This document shows positions 1-8,535 of a DNA stretch of 64,000 nucleotides, one piece after another. Position numbers and translations under genes: made by a program. Each line of letters begins with the position of its first letter. The first letter of the stretch is position 1. The stretch lies in contig NZ_JAAMQM010000005.1 in assembly GCF_013523055.1 (NCBI RefSeq), positions 124,001 to 188,000 on the forward strand, given 5' to 3'. The notes beneath the pieces are model-generated. The model did not search any database. It saw only the letters and a list, made by a program, of their open reading frames with translations, and had not been told where the DNA came from. The stretch comes from Pseudomonas capeferrum. Lineage in GTDB: Bacteria > Pseudomonadota > Gammaproteobacteria > Pseudomonadales > Pseudomonadaceae.

Positions 1-487
1 TCGCCTTGATCTGCGTGTTGGCGCCCGAGCCTGGCTCGATGGCGTAGATCTTGCCGCCCAGCTCCTTCTCGAACTTGTGGATGTCAGCGAAGCTTTTCAG
101 ACCCTTGTCGGCCAGGTATCTGGGCACCGCCAGGGTTGCCCGCGCGTCTTCGAGGCTCGGCTTGTCGAGCACCTTGACCTGTTTGGCATCGACGAACGGC
201 GTGATGGTCTTGGTCATGATCGGGTTCCAGTAGCCCAGGAACATGTCCAGGCGCTGGTCGCGAATGCCGGCGAAGATGATCTGCTGCGAGGCGCTGGTCT
301 GCTTGGTCTGGTAACCCAGGCCGTCGAACAGCAGCTGGGCCATGGCGCTAGTAGCGATCACGTCGGTCCAGTTGACCACGCCGAGACGAACGTTCTTGCA
401 GACCGCGGGCTCGGCGGCGAGCAGGGGAGTACTGAGGGTGGCGCTGATGACTAGCGTCAGCACGCTGCGGCGGATCAAGCTGTGCAT
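1..487 (-). CDS. caiX: Carnitine/betaine ABC transporter substrate-binding protein (CaiX-like), 3' part outside window
   Basis: Reading leftwards from the ATG at 487, the frame stays open to the window edge, so the C-terminus is missing. The product starts with a signal peptide (MHSLIRRSVLTLVISATLS, cleavage probably after PLLAAE) and then reads VRLGVVNWTDVIATSAMAQL, typical of OpuAC-type periplasmic proteins that bind quaternary amines. Further on, FAGIRDQRLDMFLGYWNP is the segment that contributes aromatic residues to the ligand box. A strong ribosome binding site (GGAGGAGCC) precedes the ATG. The gene is divergent from an AraC-family regulator, the arrangement known for caiX and cdhR in P. 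aeruginosa and P. putida. Carnitine is therefore the likely ligand, but the sequence alone cannot exclude choline or betaine. Binding protein of this type is certain; the ligand is inferred from context. Confidence 0.8.
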   Translation of the reverse strand, partial: MHSLIRRSVLTLVISATLSTPLLAAEPAVCKNVRLGVVNWTDVIATSAMAQLLFDGLGYQTKQTSASQQIIFAGIRDQRLDMFLGYWNPIMTKTITPFVDAKQVKVLDKPSLEDARATLAVPRYLADKGLKSFADIHKFEKELGGKIYAIEPGSGANTQIKA

Positions 488-639
488 GGTGGCTCCTCCA
501 ACGGCAGTACGTTCTTGTTATGGTGAGCGGCCTCTGCGGACCGTGCTGCCTAAGATACGCGGCCGACGCAGTGGAAAATCGCACGCTGGCGACCCAGACT
601 AGCACTCAAGCGACCAGTCTCTTCGAGGATGCCCAGGCG
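488..639. promoter_or_regulatory. Divergent caiX/cdhR control region
   Basis: This 152-bp gap separates two divergently transcribed genes and must hold both promoters. I could not identify a clear regulator dyad. Expected control of caiX by the adjacent AraC-family protein is inference from the known carnitine system. Confidence 0.4.
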
Positions 640-1605
640 ATGTCCGACGCGATCCACTTTCTTCTGCTGCCCGGCTTTTCCGCGATGGGTTTCATTTCGG
701 CGCTCGAGCCGCTGCGGGTGGCCAACCGCTTTCATGCCAGCCTGTACCGCTGGCGCGTGCTGAGCCTCGATGGCGGGCCGGTGCAGGCCAGCAATGGCAT
801 GTCGGTGAACGCCGATGCAGCGTTGGGCGCGGTGGAAAGAGGGCGCATGCTGCTGGTAGTGGCCGGTTTCGAGCCCCTGGCCGCTTTCACCTCGGCCTTG
901 CAACAGAGCCTGCGCCGTCTCGACCATGACGGCGTGATACTCGGCGGCATCGACACCGGTGCCGTGGTGCTGGCAGAGGCTGGGCTCCTCGACGGCCACC
1001 GGGCGACCGTGCACTGGGAGGCGCTGGAGGCCTTCAAGGAAAGCTATCCCCGCCTGGAAGTGACCCAGGAGCTGTTCGAGATCGACCGGCGGCGAATCAC
1101 CTGCGCGGGCGGCACGGCGTCGATCGACCTGATGCTCGACCTGATCGCCCAGGCGCACGGCAGCGAGCTGGCGGTGCAGGTCTCCGAACAGTTCGTGCTC
1201 GGCCGTATCCGTCCGCGCCAGGATCATCAGCGGATGCAGATCGCCGCGCGCTACAACATCAGCAACAAGAAGCTGGCGCGGGTGATCGGCGAGATGGAAG
1301 GCAATACCGAGCAGTTGCTCAATACGCAGGTGCTGGCCGACAGCGTGCAGGTCACGCGGCGGCAGCTGGAGCGATTGTTTCGCCTTTATCTGCGCGACAC
1401 CCCGAGCGGCTTCTACCTGCGCCTGCGCCTGGACAAGGCGCGCCAGCTGCTGCGTCAGACCGACATGAGCGTGCTGGATGTGAGCCTGGCCTGCGGTTTC
1501 GAGTCGGCGTCCTACTTCACCCGCTGCTACCGAGCGCGCTTCGAGCGTTGCCCGCGGCAAGACCGGCGGGTGCCAACGAGCGTTTCAACGGCCTTTGAAC
1601 AGTAG
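640..1605 (+). CDS. cdhR: AraC-family regulator with DJ-1/GATase1-like sensor domain, probably CdhR
   Basis: A protein of about 321 residues. The N-terminal half is the glutamine-amidotransferase/DJ-1-like sensor (FLLLPGFSAMGFISALEPLR at residues 7-26). The C-terminal half has two helix-turn-helix motifs of the AraC type: LADSVQVTRRQLERLFR, then MSVLDVSLACGFESASYFTR. This architecture is shared by GbdR, CdhR and ArgR of Pseudomonas. The ATG at 640 was chosen over the upstream ATG at 520 because homology-like sequence begins there. It is divergent from the binding protein on its left, which points to CdhR (carnitine catabolism) rather than GbdR, the other close paralogue. Its 3' end overlaps the convergent DUF3010 gene by about 21 bp. 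Confidence 0.78.
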   Translation: MSDAIHFLLLPGFSAMGFISALEPLRVANRFHASLYRWRVLSLDGGPVQASNGMSVNADAALGAVERGRMLLVVAGFEPLAAFTSALQQSLRRLDHDGVILGGIDTGAVVLAEAGLLDGHRATVHWEALEAFKESYPRLEVTQELFEIDRRRITCAGGTASIDLMLDLIAQAHGSELAVQVSEQFVLGRIRPRQDHQRMQIAARYNISNKKLARVIGEMEGNTEQLLNTQVLADSVQVTRRQLERLFRLYLRDTPSGFYLRLRLDKARQLLRQTDMSVLDVSLACGFESASYFTRCYRARFERCPRQDRRVPTSVSTAFEQ

Positions 1606-2004
1606 CGCGCAGGCGCTCTTGTAGGCCTCGTGCTGATACTTGTGCAGTGACGCGGGCGGCTCGATGGCGTGCTTGCGCACCTGCGCGCCGAGGGTTTGCG
1701 GTGAAAGCAGTTGCACCTCGCAGCCTTCGAGCAGCTGCAGGATGCCCTCGAGCTTGAAGGTCACCGGGCCACCGGCGAACTCACCCTTCTTGCCGCGCTT
1801 CTTGATCGCCACCTTGTCGATGTGGTGTTCGCGCACCAACGCCTGGATCTGGCGGGCGAAGGCCTTGACCTGGCCTGCGTCCTCGTCGTCCTCCAGGCCG
1901 AGCTTCTTGATCGCCGGCAGGACGTGGCGGGGCAGGCCTTCTTCAAGGGTGACTACTGCGAGCATCAGCTCGCTGCCTTTGATCTCGATACCGCAAATAT
2001 TCAT
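1585..2004 (-). CDS. DUF3010 family protein
   Basis: A 139-residue protein starting MNICGIEIKGSELMLAVV, which resembles the first strand of an RNase H-like fold and is characteristic of DUF3010. It is rich in charged residues (AIKKRGKKGEFAGGPVTFK) and has no signal peptide. No function is established for this family. The start at 2004 is the first residue of the conserved domain. It shares the minus strand with the LprI-like gene at 2031-2432 (26-bp gap) and converges on cdhR. Confidence 0.8.
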   Translation of the reverse strand: MNICGIEIKGSELMLAVVTLEEGLPRHVLPAIKKLGLEDDEDAGQVKAFARQIQALVREHHIDKVAIKKRGKKGEFAGGPVTFKLEGILQLLEGCEVQLLSPQTLGAQVRKHAIEPPASLHKYQHEAYKSACALLFKGR

Positions 2005-2030
2005 GGAACCTCGCGTTCAGTGGGCGGGTG

Positions 2031-2432
2031 TCATTGCTGACCGAGCGATTGCAGGTATTCGGAGCGGTCATCGCTGCGCTGGGCCAGGCAGGTATTCCAG
2101 GCCGCTTCGTAGGCCTTGCCGCCGGTGCCTTGGGCATACGTCTCGACCTTGCAGTCGGCCTCGCGCAACTGTGTCCAGAGCTGCTCGGCGGTTTGCAGCC
2201 GTGCCGTGAGCCCGGAAGCCTGGTCTGGGTCATCGGCATACTGGTCGGTGATGCGTTGCACCAGCTCATCATACGCAATCTTCAGCTCGCGCTCGGCGAC
2301 CTGTCGGTTGAACGCGGCACAGGCGTAGGCCTGCGAATCGGTCTCGACGTTGTCGCACGGGGTGCTTTCTTCTTCGCCTGCCTGCGCGCCGGAGGCCAGT
2401 GCCAGCAGAACCAGCCATGCCATTGATTTCAT
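2031..2432 (-). CDS. Lysozyme-inhibitor LprI/DUF1311-family secreted protein
   Basis: A 133-residue product with a signal peptide (MKSMAWLVLLALASGAQAGE) followed by a small domain with the DUF1311 pattern. The pattern includes CDNVETDSQAYACAAFNRQV, a helical stretch KIAYDELVQRI, then LRTAEQLW-like and CKVETYAQG segments and a last Cys near the C-terminus. Conserved cysteines probably form disulfides in the periplasm. Members of this family are annotated as lysozyme-inhibitor-like proteins, but most are uncharacterised. The start at 2432 was preferred over 2504 because it begins the signal peptide and has GGAG upstream. Confidence 0.75.
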   Translation of the reverse strand: MKSMAWLVLLALASGAQAGEEESTPCDNVETDSQAYACAAFNRQVAERELKIAYDELVQRITDQYADDPDQASGLTARLQTAEQLWTQLREADCKVETYAQGTGGKAYEAAWNTCLAQRSDDRSEYLQSLGQQ

Positions 2433-2741
2433 CGGTGATCTCCGGGAGTGGGTGCTGATATCGCGGGGCGATTCTCGCTCAGGGACACACCAAGCGGTAG
2501 CCACCTGAAAAAAATGTCATCAACGGCGCGCAGGCGTGTCGCGCATGGATAACTCCACGCGCCAGCGAGAGTGACTCGCATCCCGAAGATGCCTGCTATC
2601 GCAACGGATTGGCCCTTTGACGCTTTCGGAGATTCGCCTGTCGTTTTTGCATCCGGCTCGTCGGCCGCTCAGGCATATGCTGGCCCCAAAGCGCCGACAC
2701 AAGATTCGGCGCGGCCCAAGTCGATAAAGGGGACACGCCTG
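2433..2741. promoter_or_regulatory. Divergent intergenic region upstream of the dipeptidase-dgc operon
   Basis: About 309 bp separate the LprI-like gene (minus) from the M19 gene (plus). The region must contain the promoter of the dgc operon, which in P. aeruginosa is activated by GbdR in response to betaine and dimethylglycine. I see no RNA gene and could not assign a GbdR site by eye. Confidence 0.35.
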
Positions 2742-3719
2742 ATGAGCCCAGCCGAACTACACGCCGACAGCATCGTCATCGACGGTCTGATCATTGCCAA
2801 ATGGAACCGCGAGCTGTTCGAGGACATGCGCAAGGGCGGCCTCACCGCAGCCAACTGCACGGTGTCGGTCTGGGAAGGCTTCAAGGCGACCGTCGACAAT
2901 ATTGCCGCCAGCCAGAAGCTGATCCGCGAGAACAGCGACCTGGTCATGCCGGTGCGCACCACCGCCGACATCCGCAAGGCCAAGGAGCTGGGCAAGACCG
3001 GCATCCTCTTCGGCTTCCAGAACGCCCATGCGTTCGAGGACCAGATCGCCTACGTGGAGATCTTCAAGCAGTTGGGCGTGGGCATCGTGCAGATGTGCTA
3101 CAACACCCAGAACCTGGTGGGCACCGGCTGTTACGAGCGTGACGGCGGGCTGTCCGGGTTCGGCCGCGAGATCGTCGCCGAAATGAACCGCGTCGGCATC
3201 ATGTGCGACCTGTCCCACGTCGGTTCCAAGACGTCCGAGGAAGTCATCCTCGAATCGAAGAAGCCGGTCTGCTATTCCCATTGCCTGCCCCTGGGCCTGA
3301 AGGACCACCCGCGCAACAAATCCGACGAAGAGTTGAAGTTCATCGCCGACCACGGCGGTTTCGTCGGCGTGACCATGTTCGCGCCGTTCCTGGCCAAGGG
3401 CATCGATTCGACCATCGACGACTACGCCGAGGCCATCGAGTACACCATGAACATCGTCGGCGAGGATGCGATCGGGATCGGTACCGATTTCACCCAGGGT
3501 CACGGCCAGGAGTTCTTCGAATACCTGACCCACGACAAGGGCTACGCCCGCCGCCTGACCAACTTCGGCAAGATCATCAACCCGCTGGGTATTCGTACCG
3601 TGGGCGAATTCCCCAACCTCACCGAGACACTGCTCAAGCGCGGCCACTCCGAGCGTGTGGTGCGCAAGATCATGGGCGAGAACTGGGTGAACGTGCTCAA
3701 GGATGTGTGGGGCGAGTAA
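2742..3719 (+). CDS. M19 renal-dipeptidase-family protein, first gene of the dgc operon
   Basis: A 325-residue TIM-barrel protein of the membrane dipeptidase (M19) family, equivalent in position to PA5396. Two late metal-ligand motifs are visible: CDLSHVG (around residue 160) and CYSHCLP (around 180), followed by DHPRNKSDEE. The usual N-terminal HxD pair is absent: the equivalent segment reads VIDGLIIAKWN. The bridging Glu region reads GFQNAHAF. Its hydrolytic activity is therefore doubtful. The ATG at 2742 was chosen because the domain begins at MSPAELHADS and AAAGGGGA precedes it. It lies 79 bp upstream of the DUF5943 gene and dgcA, so a role in dimethylglycine use is likely but unproven. 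Confidence 0.8.
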   Translation: MSPAELHADSIVIDGLIIAKWNRELFEDMRKGGLTAANCTVSVWEGFKATVDNIAASQKLIRENSDLVMPVRTTADIRKAKELGKTGILFGFQNAHAFEDQIAYVEIFKQLGVGIVQMCYNTQNLVGTGCYERDGGLSGFGREIVAEMNRVGIMCDLSHVGSKTSEEVILESKKPVCYSHCLPLGLKDHPRNKSDEELKFIADHGGFVGVTMFAPFLAKGIDSTIDDYAEAIEYTMNIVGEDAIGIGTDFTQGHGQEFFEYLTHDKGYARRLTNFGKIINPLGIRTVGEFPNLTETLLKRGHSERVVRKIMGENWVNVLKDVWGE

Positions 3720-3798
3720 GCCGCTCTCCAAGCCTGTCCAGCCCTGGTCCATCGGCACCGGGGTCACTTAACAAAAATATTTCTGGAGTTCAGTTTCC

Positions 3799-4329
3799 AT
3801 GGCCAAGATCGCTCCGCAATTACCTATCGAAGTCGACAGCGAGACCGGTATCTGGACCAGCGACGCCCTGCCGATGCTGTATGTGCCGCGCCATTTCTTC
3901 GTCAACAACCACATGGGCATCGAGGAGGTGCTGGGCGCCGAAGCCTACGCCGAGATCCTCTACAAGGCCGGCTACAAGTCCGCCTGGCACTGGTGCGAGA
4001 AGGAAGCCGAGTGCCATGGCCTGGAAGGCGTGGCGGTGTTCGAGCACTACATGAAGCGCCTGTCCCAGCGCGGTTGGGGGCTGTTCAAGATCCAGGACAT
4101 CGACCTCGACAAAGGCACCGCCAGCGTCAGGCTCGAGCACTCGGCATTCGTGTACGTGTACGGCAAGGTCGGTCGCAAGGTCGACTACATGTTCACCGGC
4201 TGGTTCGCCGGTGCCATGGACCAGATCCTGGCAGCCCGTGGCAGTTCGATCCGGACCAAAGCCGAGCAGGTCCATGGTGGTTCGGAAGAAGGTCACGACG
4301 ACGGCCTGTTCATCGTCAAGCCGCTGTAA
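3799..4329 (+). CDS. DUF5943 (V4R-like) protein of the dimethylglycine operon
   Basis: A 176-residue cytoplasmic protein without signal peptide. The body (LPMLYVPRHFFVNNHMGIEE; then YKAGYKSAWHWCEKEAECHG) resembles the DUF5943/4-vinyl reductase-like small-molecule binding fold. It contains Cys and His residues that could bind metal or ligand. It sits 15 bp upstream of dgcA and downstream of the dipeptidase-like gene, matching PA5397. No reaction is known. An accessory or sensing role in dimethylglycine demethylation is inference from the operon. Confidence 0.75.
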   Translation: MAKIAPQLPIEVDSETGIWTSDALPMLYVPRHFFVNNHMGIEEVLGAEAYAEILYKAGYKSAWHWCEKEAECHGLEGVAVFEHYMKRLSQRGWGLFKIQDIDLDKGTASVRLEHSAFVYVYGKVGRKVDYMFTGWFAGAMDQILAARGSSIRTKAEQVHGGSEEGHDDGLFIVKPL

Positions 4330-4344
4330 GCCGGAGGTTCCGTC

Positions 4345-6405
4345 ATGGCATTCGAAGCAATGTTCCAGCCGATCCAGATCGGCAAGCTGACCGTCCGCAA
4401 CCGCGTGCTCAGCACGGCGCACGCCGAGGTCTACGCCACCGACGGTGGCATGACCACCGAGCGCTACGTGAAGTACTACGAAGAGAAGGCCAAGGGCGGC
4501 ATCGGCCTGGCGATCTGCGGGGGCTCGTCCGTGGTGGCCATCGACAGCCCGCAAGAGTGGTGGGCGTCGGTGAACCTGTCGACCGACCGGATCATCCCGC
4601 ACTTCCAGAACCTGGCCGACGCCATGCACAAGCATGGCGCCAAGATCATGATCCAGATTACCCACATGGGTCGGCGTTCGCGCTGGGACGGCTTCAACTG
4701 GCCGACCCTGATGTCGCCGTCGGGCATCCGTGAACCCGTGCATCGCGCGACCTGCAAGACCATCGAGGTCGAAGAGATCTGGCGGGTCATCGGCAACTAC
4801 GCGCAAGCAGCGCGCCGAGCCAAGGAAGGCGGGCTCGATGGCGTCGAGCTGTCCGCCGTGCACCAGCACATGATCGACCAGTTCTGGAGCCCACGGGTCA
4901 ACAAGCGTACCGACGAATGGGGCGGCACCTTCGAAGGGCGCATGAAGTTCGGCCTGGAAGTGCTCAAGGCCGTGCGCGCCGAAGTCGGTGACGACTTCTG
5001 CGTGGGCATGCGCATCTGTGGCGACGAGTTCCACCCGGACGGTCTCAGCCATGAAGACATGAAGGAGATCGCCCAGTACTACGACGCTACCGGCATGCTC
5101 GACTTCTTCGGCGTGATCGGCTCGGGGTGCGACACCCACAACACCCTGGCCAACGTCATCCCGAACATGAGCTACCCGCCGGAACCGTTCCTGCACCTGG
5201 CGGCGGGCATCAAGGAAGTGGTCAAGGTCCCGGTGCTGCACGCCCAGAACATCAAGGACCCGAACCAGGCCCAGCGCATCCTCGAGGGCGGTTACGTGGA
5301 CATGGTCGGCATGACCCGTGCCCATATCGCCGATCCGCACCTGATCGCAAAGATCAAGATGGGCCAGATCGACCAGATCAAGCAGTGCGTCGGTGCCAAC
5401 TATTGCATCGACCGGCAGTACCAGGGACTGGATGTGCTGTGCATCCAGAACGCCGCGACGTCCCGTGAGTACATGGGAGTGCCGCACATCATCGAGAAGA
5501 CCACCGGGGTCAAGCGCAAGGTGGTGGTGGTCGGTGCCGGCCCCGCCGGGATGGAAGCGGCGCGCGTTGCCGCCGAGCGCGGCCACGACGTGACCCTGTT
5601 TGAGAAGAAGGAGCAGATCGGCGGGCAGATCACCATCGCCGCCAAGGCGCCGCAGCGTGATCAGATCGCCGGCATTACCCGCTGGTATCAGCTGGAGCTG
5701 GCTCGCCTGAAAGTCGATTTGCGCCTGGGCACCGCCGCGGATGTGCCGACTATCCAGGACCTGCGCCCCGATGTAATCGTGCTTGCCGTGGGCGGACACC
5801 CCTTCGTCGAGCAGAACGAGCACTGGGGCGCCGCCGAAGGGCTGGTGGTCAGCAGTTGGGACATGCTGGACGGCAAGGTCGCGCCAGGCAAGAACGTGCT
5901 GGTCTACGACACCATCTGCGAGTTCACCGGTATGTCGGTGGCAGACTACATCGCCGACAAGGGCAGCCAGGTCGAGATCGTCACCGACGACATCAAGCCG
6001 GGCGTGGCCATCGGTGGTACCTCGTTCCCGACCTACTACCGCAGCATGTATCCCAAGGAAGTGATCATGACCGGTGACCTGATGCTGGAGAAGGTCTACC
6101 GCGAGGGGGACAAGCTGGTGGCGGTGCTCGAGAACGAATACACCGGCGCCAAGGAAGAACGCGTGGTCGACCAGGTGGTGATCGAGAACGGCGTGCGGCC
6201 CGACGAGGCGCTGTACTACGCGCTCAAGGAAGGCTCGCGCAACAAGGGCCAGATCGATGTCGAGGCGCTGTTCGCGATCAAGCCGCAGCCATGCCTGAGC
6301 GAGGCGGACGATGGCTATCTGCTGTTCCGCATCGGCGACTGCGTGGCCCAGCGCAACACTCATGCGGCGATCTACGACGCCTTGCGCCTATGCAAGGATT
6401 TCTGA
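4345..6405 (+). CDS. dgcA: DgcA, dimethylglycine demethylase flavoprotein subunit
   Basis: A 686-residue protein of the old-yellow-enzyme/trimethylamine dehydrogenase type. It has an N-terminal flavin TIM barrel (FQPIQIGKLTVRNRVLSTAH; EGGLDGVELSAVHQHMIDQF). A 4Fe-4S cluster region CVGANYCIDRQYQGLDVLC follows (about residues 350-370). A dinucleotide-binding domain then starts with VVVVGAGPAGMEAARVAAER. This is the layout of DgcA, which with DgcB removes one methyl group from dimethylglycine to give sarcosine and formaldehyde. An RBS (GGAGG) precedes the ATG. The following gene is dgcB, separated by a REP pair that could modulate the mRNA. Confidence 0.92.
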   Translation: MAFEAMFQPIQIGKLTVRNRVLSTAHAEVYATDGGMTTERYVKYYEEKAKGGIGLAICGGSSVVAIDSPQEWWASVNLSTDRIIPHFQNLADAMHKHGAKIMIQITHMGRRSRWDGFNWPTLMSPSGIREPVHRATCKTIEVEEIWRVIGNYAQAARRAKEGGLDGVELSAVHQHMIDQFWSPRVNKRTDEWGGTFEGRMKFGLEVLKAVRAEVGDDFCVGMRICGDEFHPDGLSHEDMKEIAQYYDATGMLDFFGVIGSGCDTHNTLANVIPNMSYPPEPFLHLAAGIKEVVKVPVLHAQNIKDPNQAQRILEGGYVDMVGMTRAHIADPHLIAKIKMGQIDQIKQCVGANYCIDRQYQGLDVLCIQNAATSREYMGVPHIIEKTTGVKRKVVVVGAGPAGMEAARVAAERGHDVTLFEKKEQIGGQITIAAKAPQRDQIAGITRWYQLELARLKVDLRLGTAADVPTIQDLRPDVIVLAVGGHPFVEQNEHWGAAEGLVVSSWDMLDGKVAPGKNVLVYDTICEFTGMSVADYIADKGSQVEIVTDDIKPGVAIGGTSFPTYYRSMYPKEVIMTGDLMLEKVYREGDKLVAVLENEYTGAKEERVVDQVVIENGVRPDEALYYALKEGSRNKGQIDVEALFAIKPQPCLSEADDGYLLFRIGDCVAQRNTHAAIYDALRLCKDF

Positions 6406-6428
6406 TCACCCCGGCATGAACGCCGTCC

Positions 6429-6518
6429 CTGTGGGAGCGGGCTTGCCCGCGAATGCGTCCGATCAGGCAACAGCATTGTTCGGGCTGAAGTATTCGCGAG
6501 CAAGCCCGCTCCCACAGG
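6429..6518. repeat. REP inverted pair between dgcA and dgcB
   Basis: Two REP elements face each other: TGTGGGAGCGGGCTTGCCCG at 6430 and its inverse (CAAGCCCGCTCCCACAG) ending near 6517. Each core is a hairpin, and together they form a larger stem. REP pairs of this kind in operons can stabilise upstream mRNA or attenuate transcription. Confidence 0.9.
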
Positions 6519-6579
6519 AGCTGGTGCCGGAGCTCGGGCTCGGTGCACCCCTTGCAACCGCTGTCTGTGGGAGTCTCCC

Positions 6580-8535
6580 ATGTTGAACACCCTGCTACCC
6601 GTCCTGCTGTTCACCGCCTTGGGCCTGGCGGTGCTCGGTGCCTTGCGCCGCGTGCGCCTGTGGCGCCAGGGCAGGCCCTCCAAGGTCGATCTGATCGGCG
6701 GCCTGCTGGCCATGCCGCGCCGCTACCTGGTCGACCTGCACCATGTGGTGGGACGCGACAAATACATGTCCAATACCCACGTGGCCACGGCGGGGGGCTT
6801 CGTCCTGTCGGCGCTCCTGGCGATCCTGGTGCACGGTTTCGGCCTGCACAACCAGATCCTCGGCTATGCCCTGCTGGTGGCCACGGTGCTGATGTTCGGC
6901 GGTGCCCTGTTCGTCTACAAGCGCCGCCTGAATCCGCCTGCGCGGCTGTCCAAGGGCCCCTGGATGCGCCTGCCGAAAAGCTTGCTGGTATTCGCCGCCA
7001 CCTTCTTCATCGCCACCTTGCCGGTGGCGGGCATCCTGCCTGAAGGCACGGGCGGCTGGATCCTGGTTGCGCTGCTGGGCCTGGGCGTGGTCTGGGGCGT
7101 CTCGGAGATGTTCCTCGGCATGACCTGGGGCGGCCCGATGAAGCACGCCTTCGCCGGCGCCCTGCACCTGGCCTGGCACCGCCGCGCCGAACGTTTCGGC
7201 GGCGGTCGCTCCACCGGCCTCAAGCCACTGGATCTGGAAGACCGCAGCGCGCCCCTGGGCGTGGAAAAACCCAAGGACTTCACCTGGAACCAGTTGCTCG
7301 GCTTCGACGCCTGCGTGCAGTGCGGCAAGTGCGAGGCCATGTGCCCGGCCTTCGCCGCCGGCCAGCCGCTGAACCCGAAGAAGCTGATCCAGGACATGGT
7401 CATCGGCCTGGCCGGTGGTACCGATGCCCGTTTCGCCGGCAGCTCGTACCCCGGCAAACCGATCGGCGAGCATGGCGGCAATCCGCACCAGCCGATCGTC
7501 AACGGCCTGGTCGATGCCGAAACACTGTGGTCGTGCACCACGTGCCGGGCCTGCGTCGAAGAATGCCCGATGATGATCGAACACGTCGATGCCATCGTCG
7601 ACATGCGCCGCCACCTGACCCTGGAGAAGGGCGCGACCCCGAACAAGGGCGCCGAGGTGCTCGACAACCTGATCGCGACCGACAACCCAGGCGGCTTCGC
7701 GCCCGGTGGCCGGATGAACTGGGCGGCCGACCTGAACCTCACGCTGCTGTCCGAGGCGAAGGCGACCGACGTGCTGTTCTGGGTCGGCGATGGCGCCTTC
7801 GACATGCGCAACCAGCGCACCCTGCGGGCCTTCGTCAAAGTGCTCAAGGCCTCTGGCGTGGACTTCGCCGTGCTTGGCCTGGAAGAGCGCGACAGTGGTG
7901 ACGTGGCTCGCCGTCTGGGCGACGAGGCGACCTTCCAGCAACTGGCTCTGCGCAATATCCAGACGCTCGGCAACTATGCCTTCAAGCGCATCGTCACCTG
8001 TGACCCGCACAGCTTCCATGTGCTCAAGAACGAATACGGCGCGCTCGGCGGCATGTACCAGGTTCAGCACCACAGTACCTACATCGCCGAGCTGATCGCC
8101 GCCAGCAAGCTTAATCTCGGCCAGCACAAGGGCGGCAGCGTGACCTACCACGACCCCTGCTACCTGGGCCGCTACAACGGCGAGTACGAGGCACCGCGCG
8201 AGGTGCTGCGCGCCTTGGGCATCAAGGTCAGGGAGATGCAGCGCTCGGGCTTCCGCTCGCGCTGCTGTGGCGGCGGCGGTGGCGCGCCGATCACCGACAT
8301 CCCCGGCAAGCAGCGGATTCCGGACATGCGCATGGAGGACATCCGCGAGACCGAGGCCGAACTGGTCGCCGTGGGTTGCCCACAATGCACGGCGATGCTC
8401 GAGGGGGTGGTCGAGCCCCGTCCCTTGATCAAGGATCTGGCCGAGCTGGTCGCCGATGCCTTGCTCGAAGAAGAGGCCGGCTCGCCTGCCGTCAAGGTAC
8501 AGCCGGCCCGTCGTAAACCCGCGGAGGTGCACTGA
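6580..8535 (+). CDS. dgcB: DgcB, membrane-anchored iron-sulfur subunit of dimethylglycine demethylase
   Basis: A 651-residue protein with several N-terminal membrane segments (residues about 1-20, 65-115 and 130-170). Two 4Fe-4S motifs follow: CVQCGKCEAMCPAFAAGQPL and CTTCRACVEECPMMIE. Two cysteine-rich CCG-type domains close the protein (CDPHSFHVLKNEYG...YHDPCYLGRYNG; RCCGGGGG...GCPQCTAML), as in heterodisulfide reductase D-like proteins. It probably passes electrons from DgcA/ETF to the quinone pool. Its TGA overlaps the ATG of the next gene by one base, so translation is coupled. Assignment follows the dgcAB-etf operon order. Confidence 0.9.
   Translation: MLNTLLPVLLFTALGLAVLGALRRVRLWRQGRPSKVDLIGGLLAMPRRYLVDLHHVVGRDKYMSNTHVATAGGFVLSALLAILVHGFGLHNQILGYALLVATVLMFGGALFVYKRRLNPPARLSKGPWMRLPKSLLVFAATFFIATLPVAGILPEGTGGWILVALLGLGVVWGVSEMFLGMTWGGPMKHAFAGALHLAWHRRAERFGGGRSTGLKPLDLEDRSAPLGVEKPKDFTWNQLLGFDACVQCGKCEAMCPAFAAGQPLNPKKLIQDMVIGLAGGTDARFAGSSYPGKPIGEHGGNPHQPIVNGLVDAETLWSCTTCRACVEECPMMIEHVDAIVDMRRHLTLEKGATPNKGAEVLDNLIATDNPGGFAPGGRMNWAADLNLTLLSEAKATDVLFWVGDGAFDMRNQRTLRAFVKVLKASGVDFAVLGLEERDSGDVARRLGDEATFQQLALRNIQTLGNYAFKRIVTCDPHSFHVLKNEYGALGGMYQVQHHSTYIAELIAASKLNLGQHKGGSVTYHDPCYLGRYNGEYEAPREVLRALGIKVREMQRSGFRSRCCGGGGGAPITDIPGKQRIPDMRMEDIRETEAELVAVGCPQCTAMLEGVVEPRPLIKDLAELVADALLEEEAGSPAVKVQPARRKPAEVH

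Noticed and set aside
520-639. N-terminal 40-residue extension of the AraC-family regulator
   Set aside because: The extension is Cys/Thr-rich with no similarity to the sensor domain, which starts directly after the ATG at 640.
3820-6363. 847-codon minus-strand frame opposite dgcA
   Set aside because: GC-rich antisense shadow; His/Val/Asp-rich composition is typical of the reverse frame, and the plus strand encodes clear DgcA and DUF5943 motifs.
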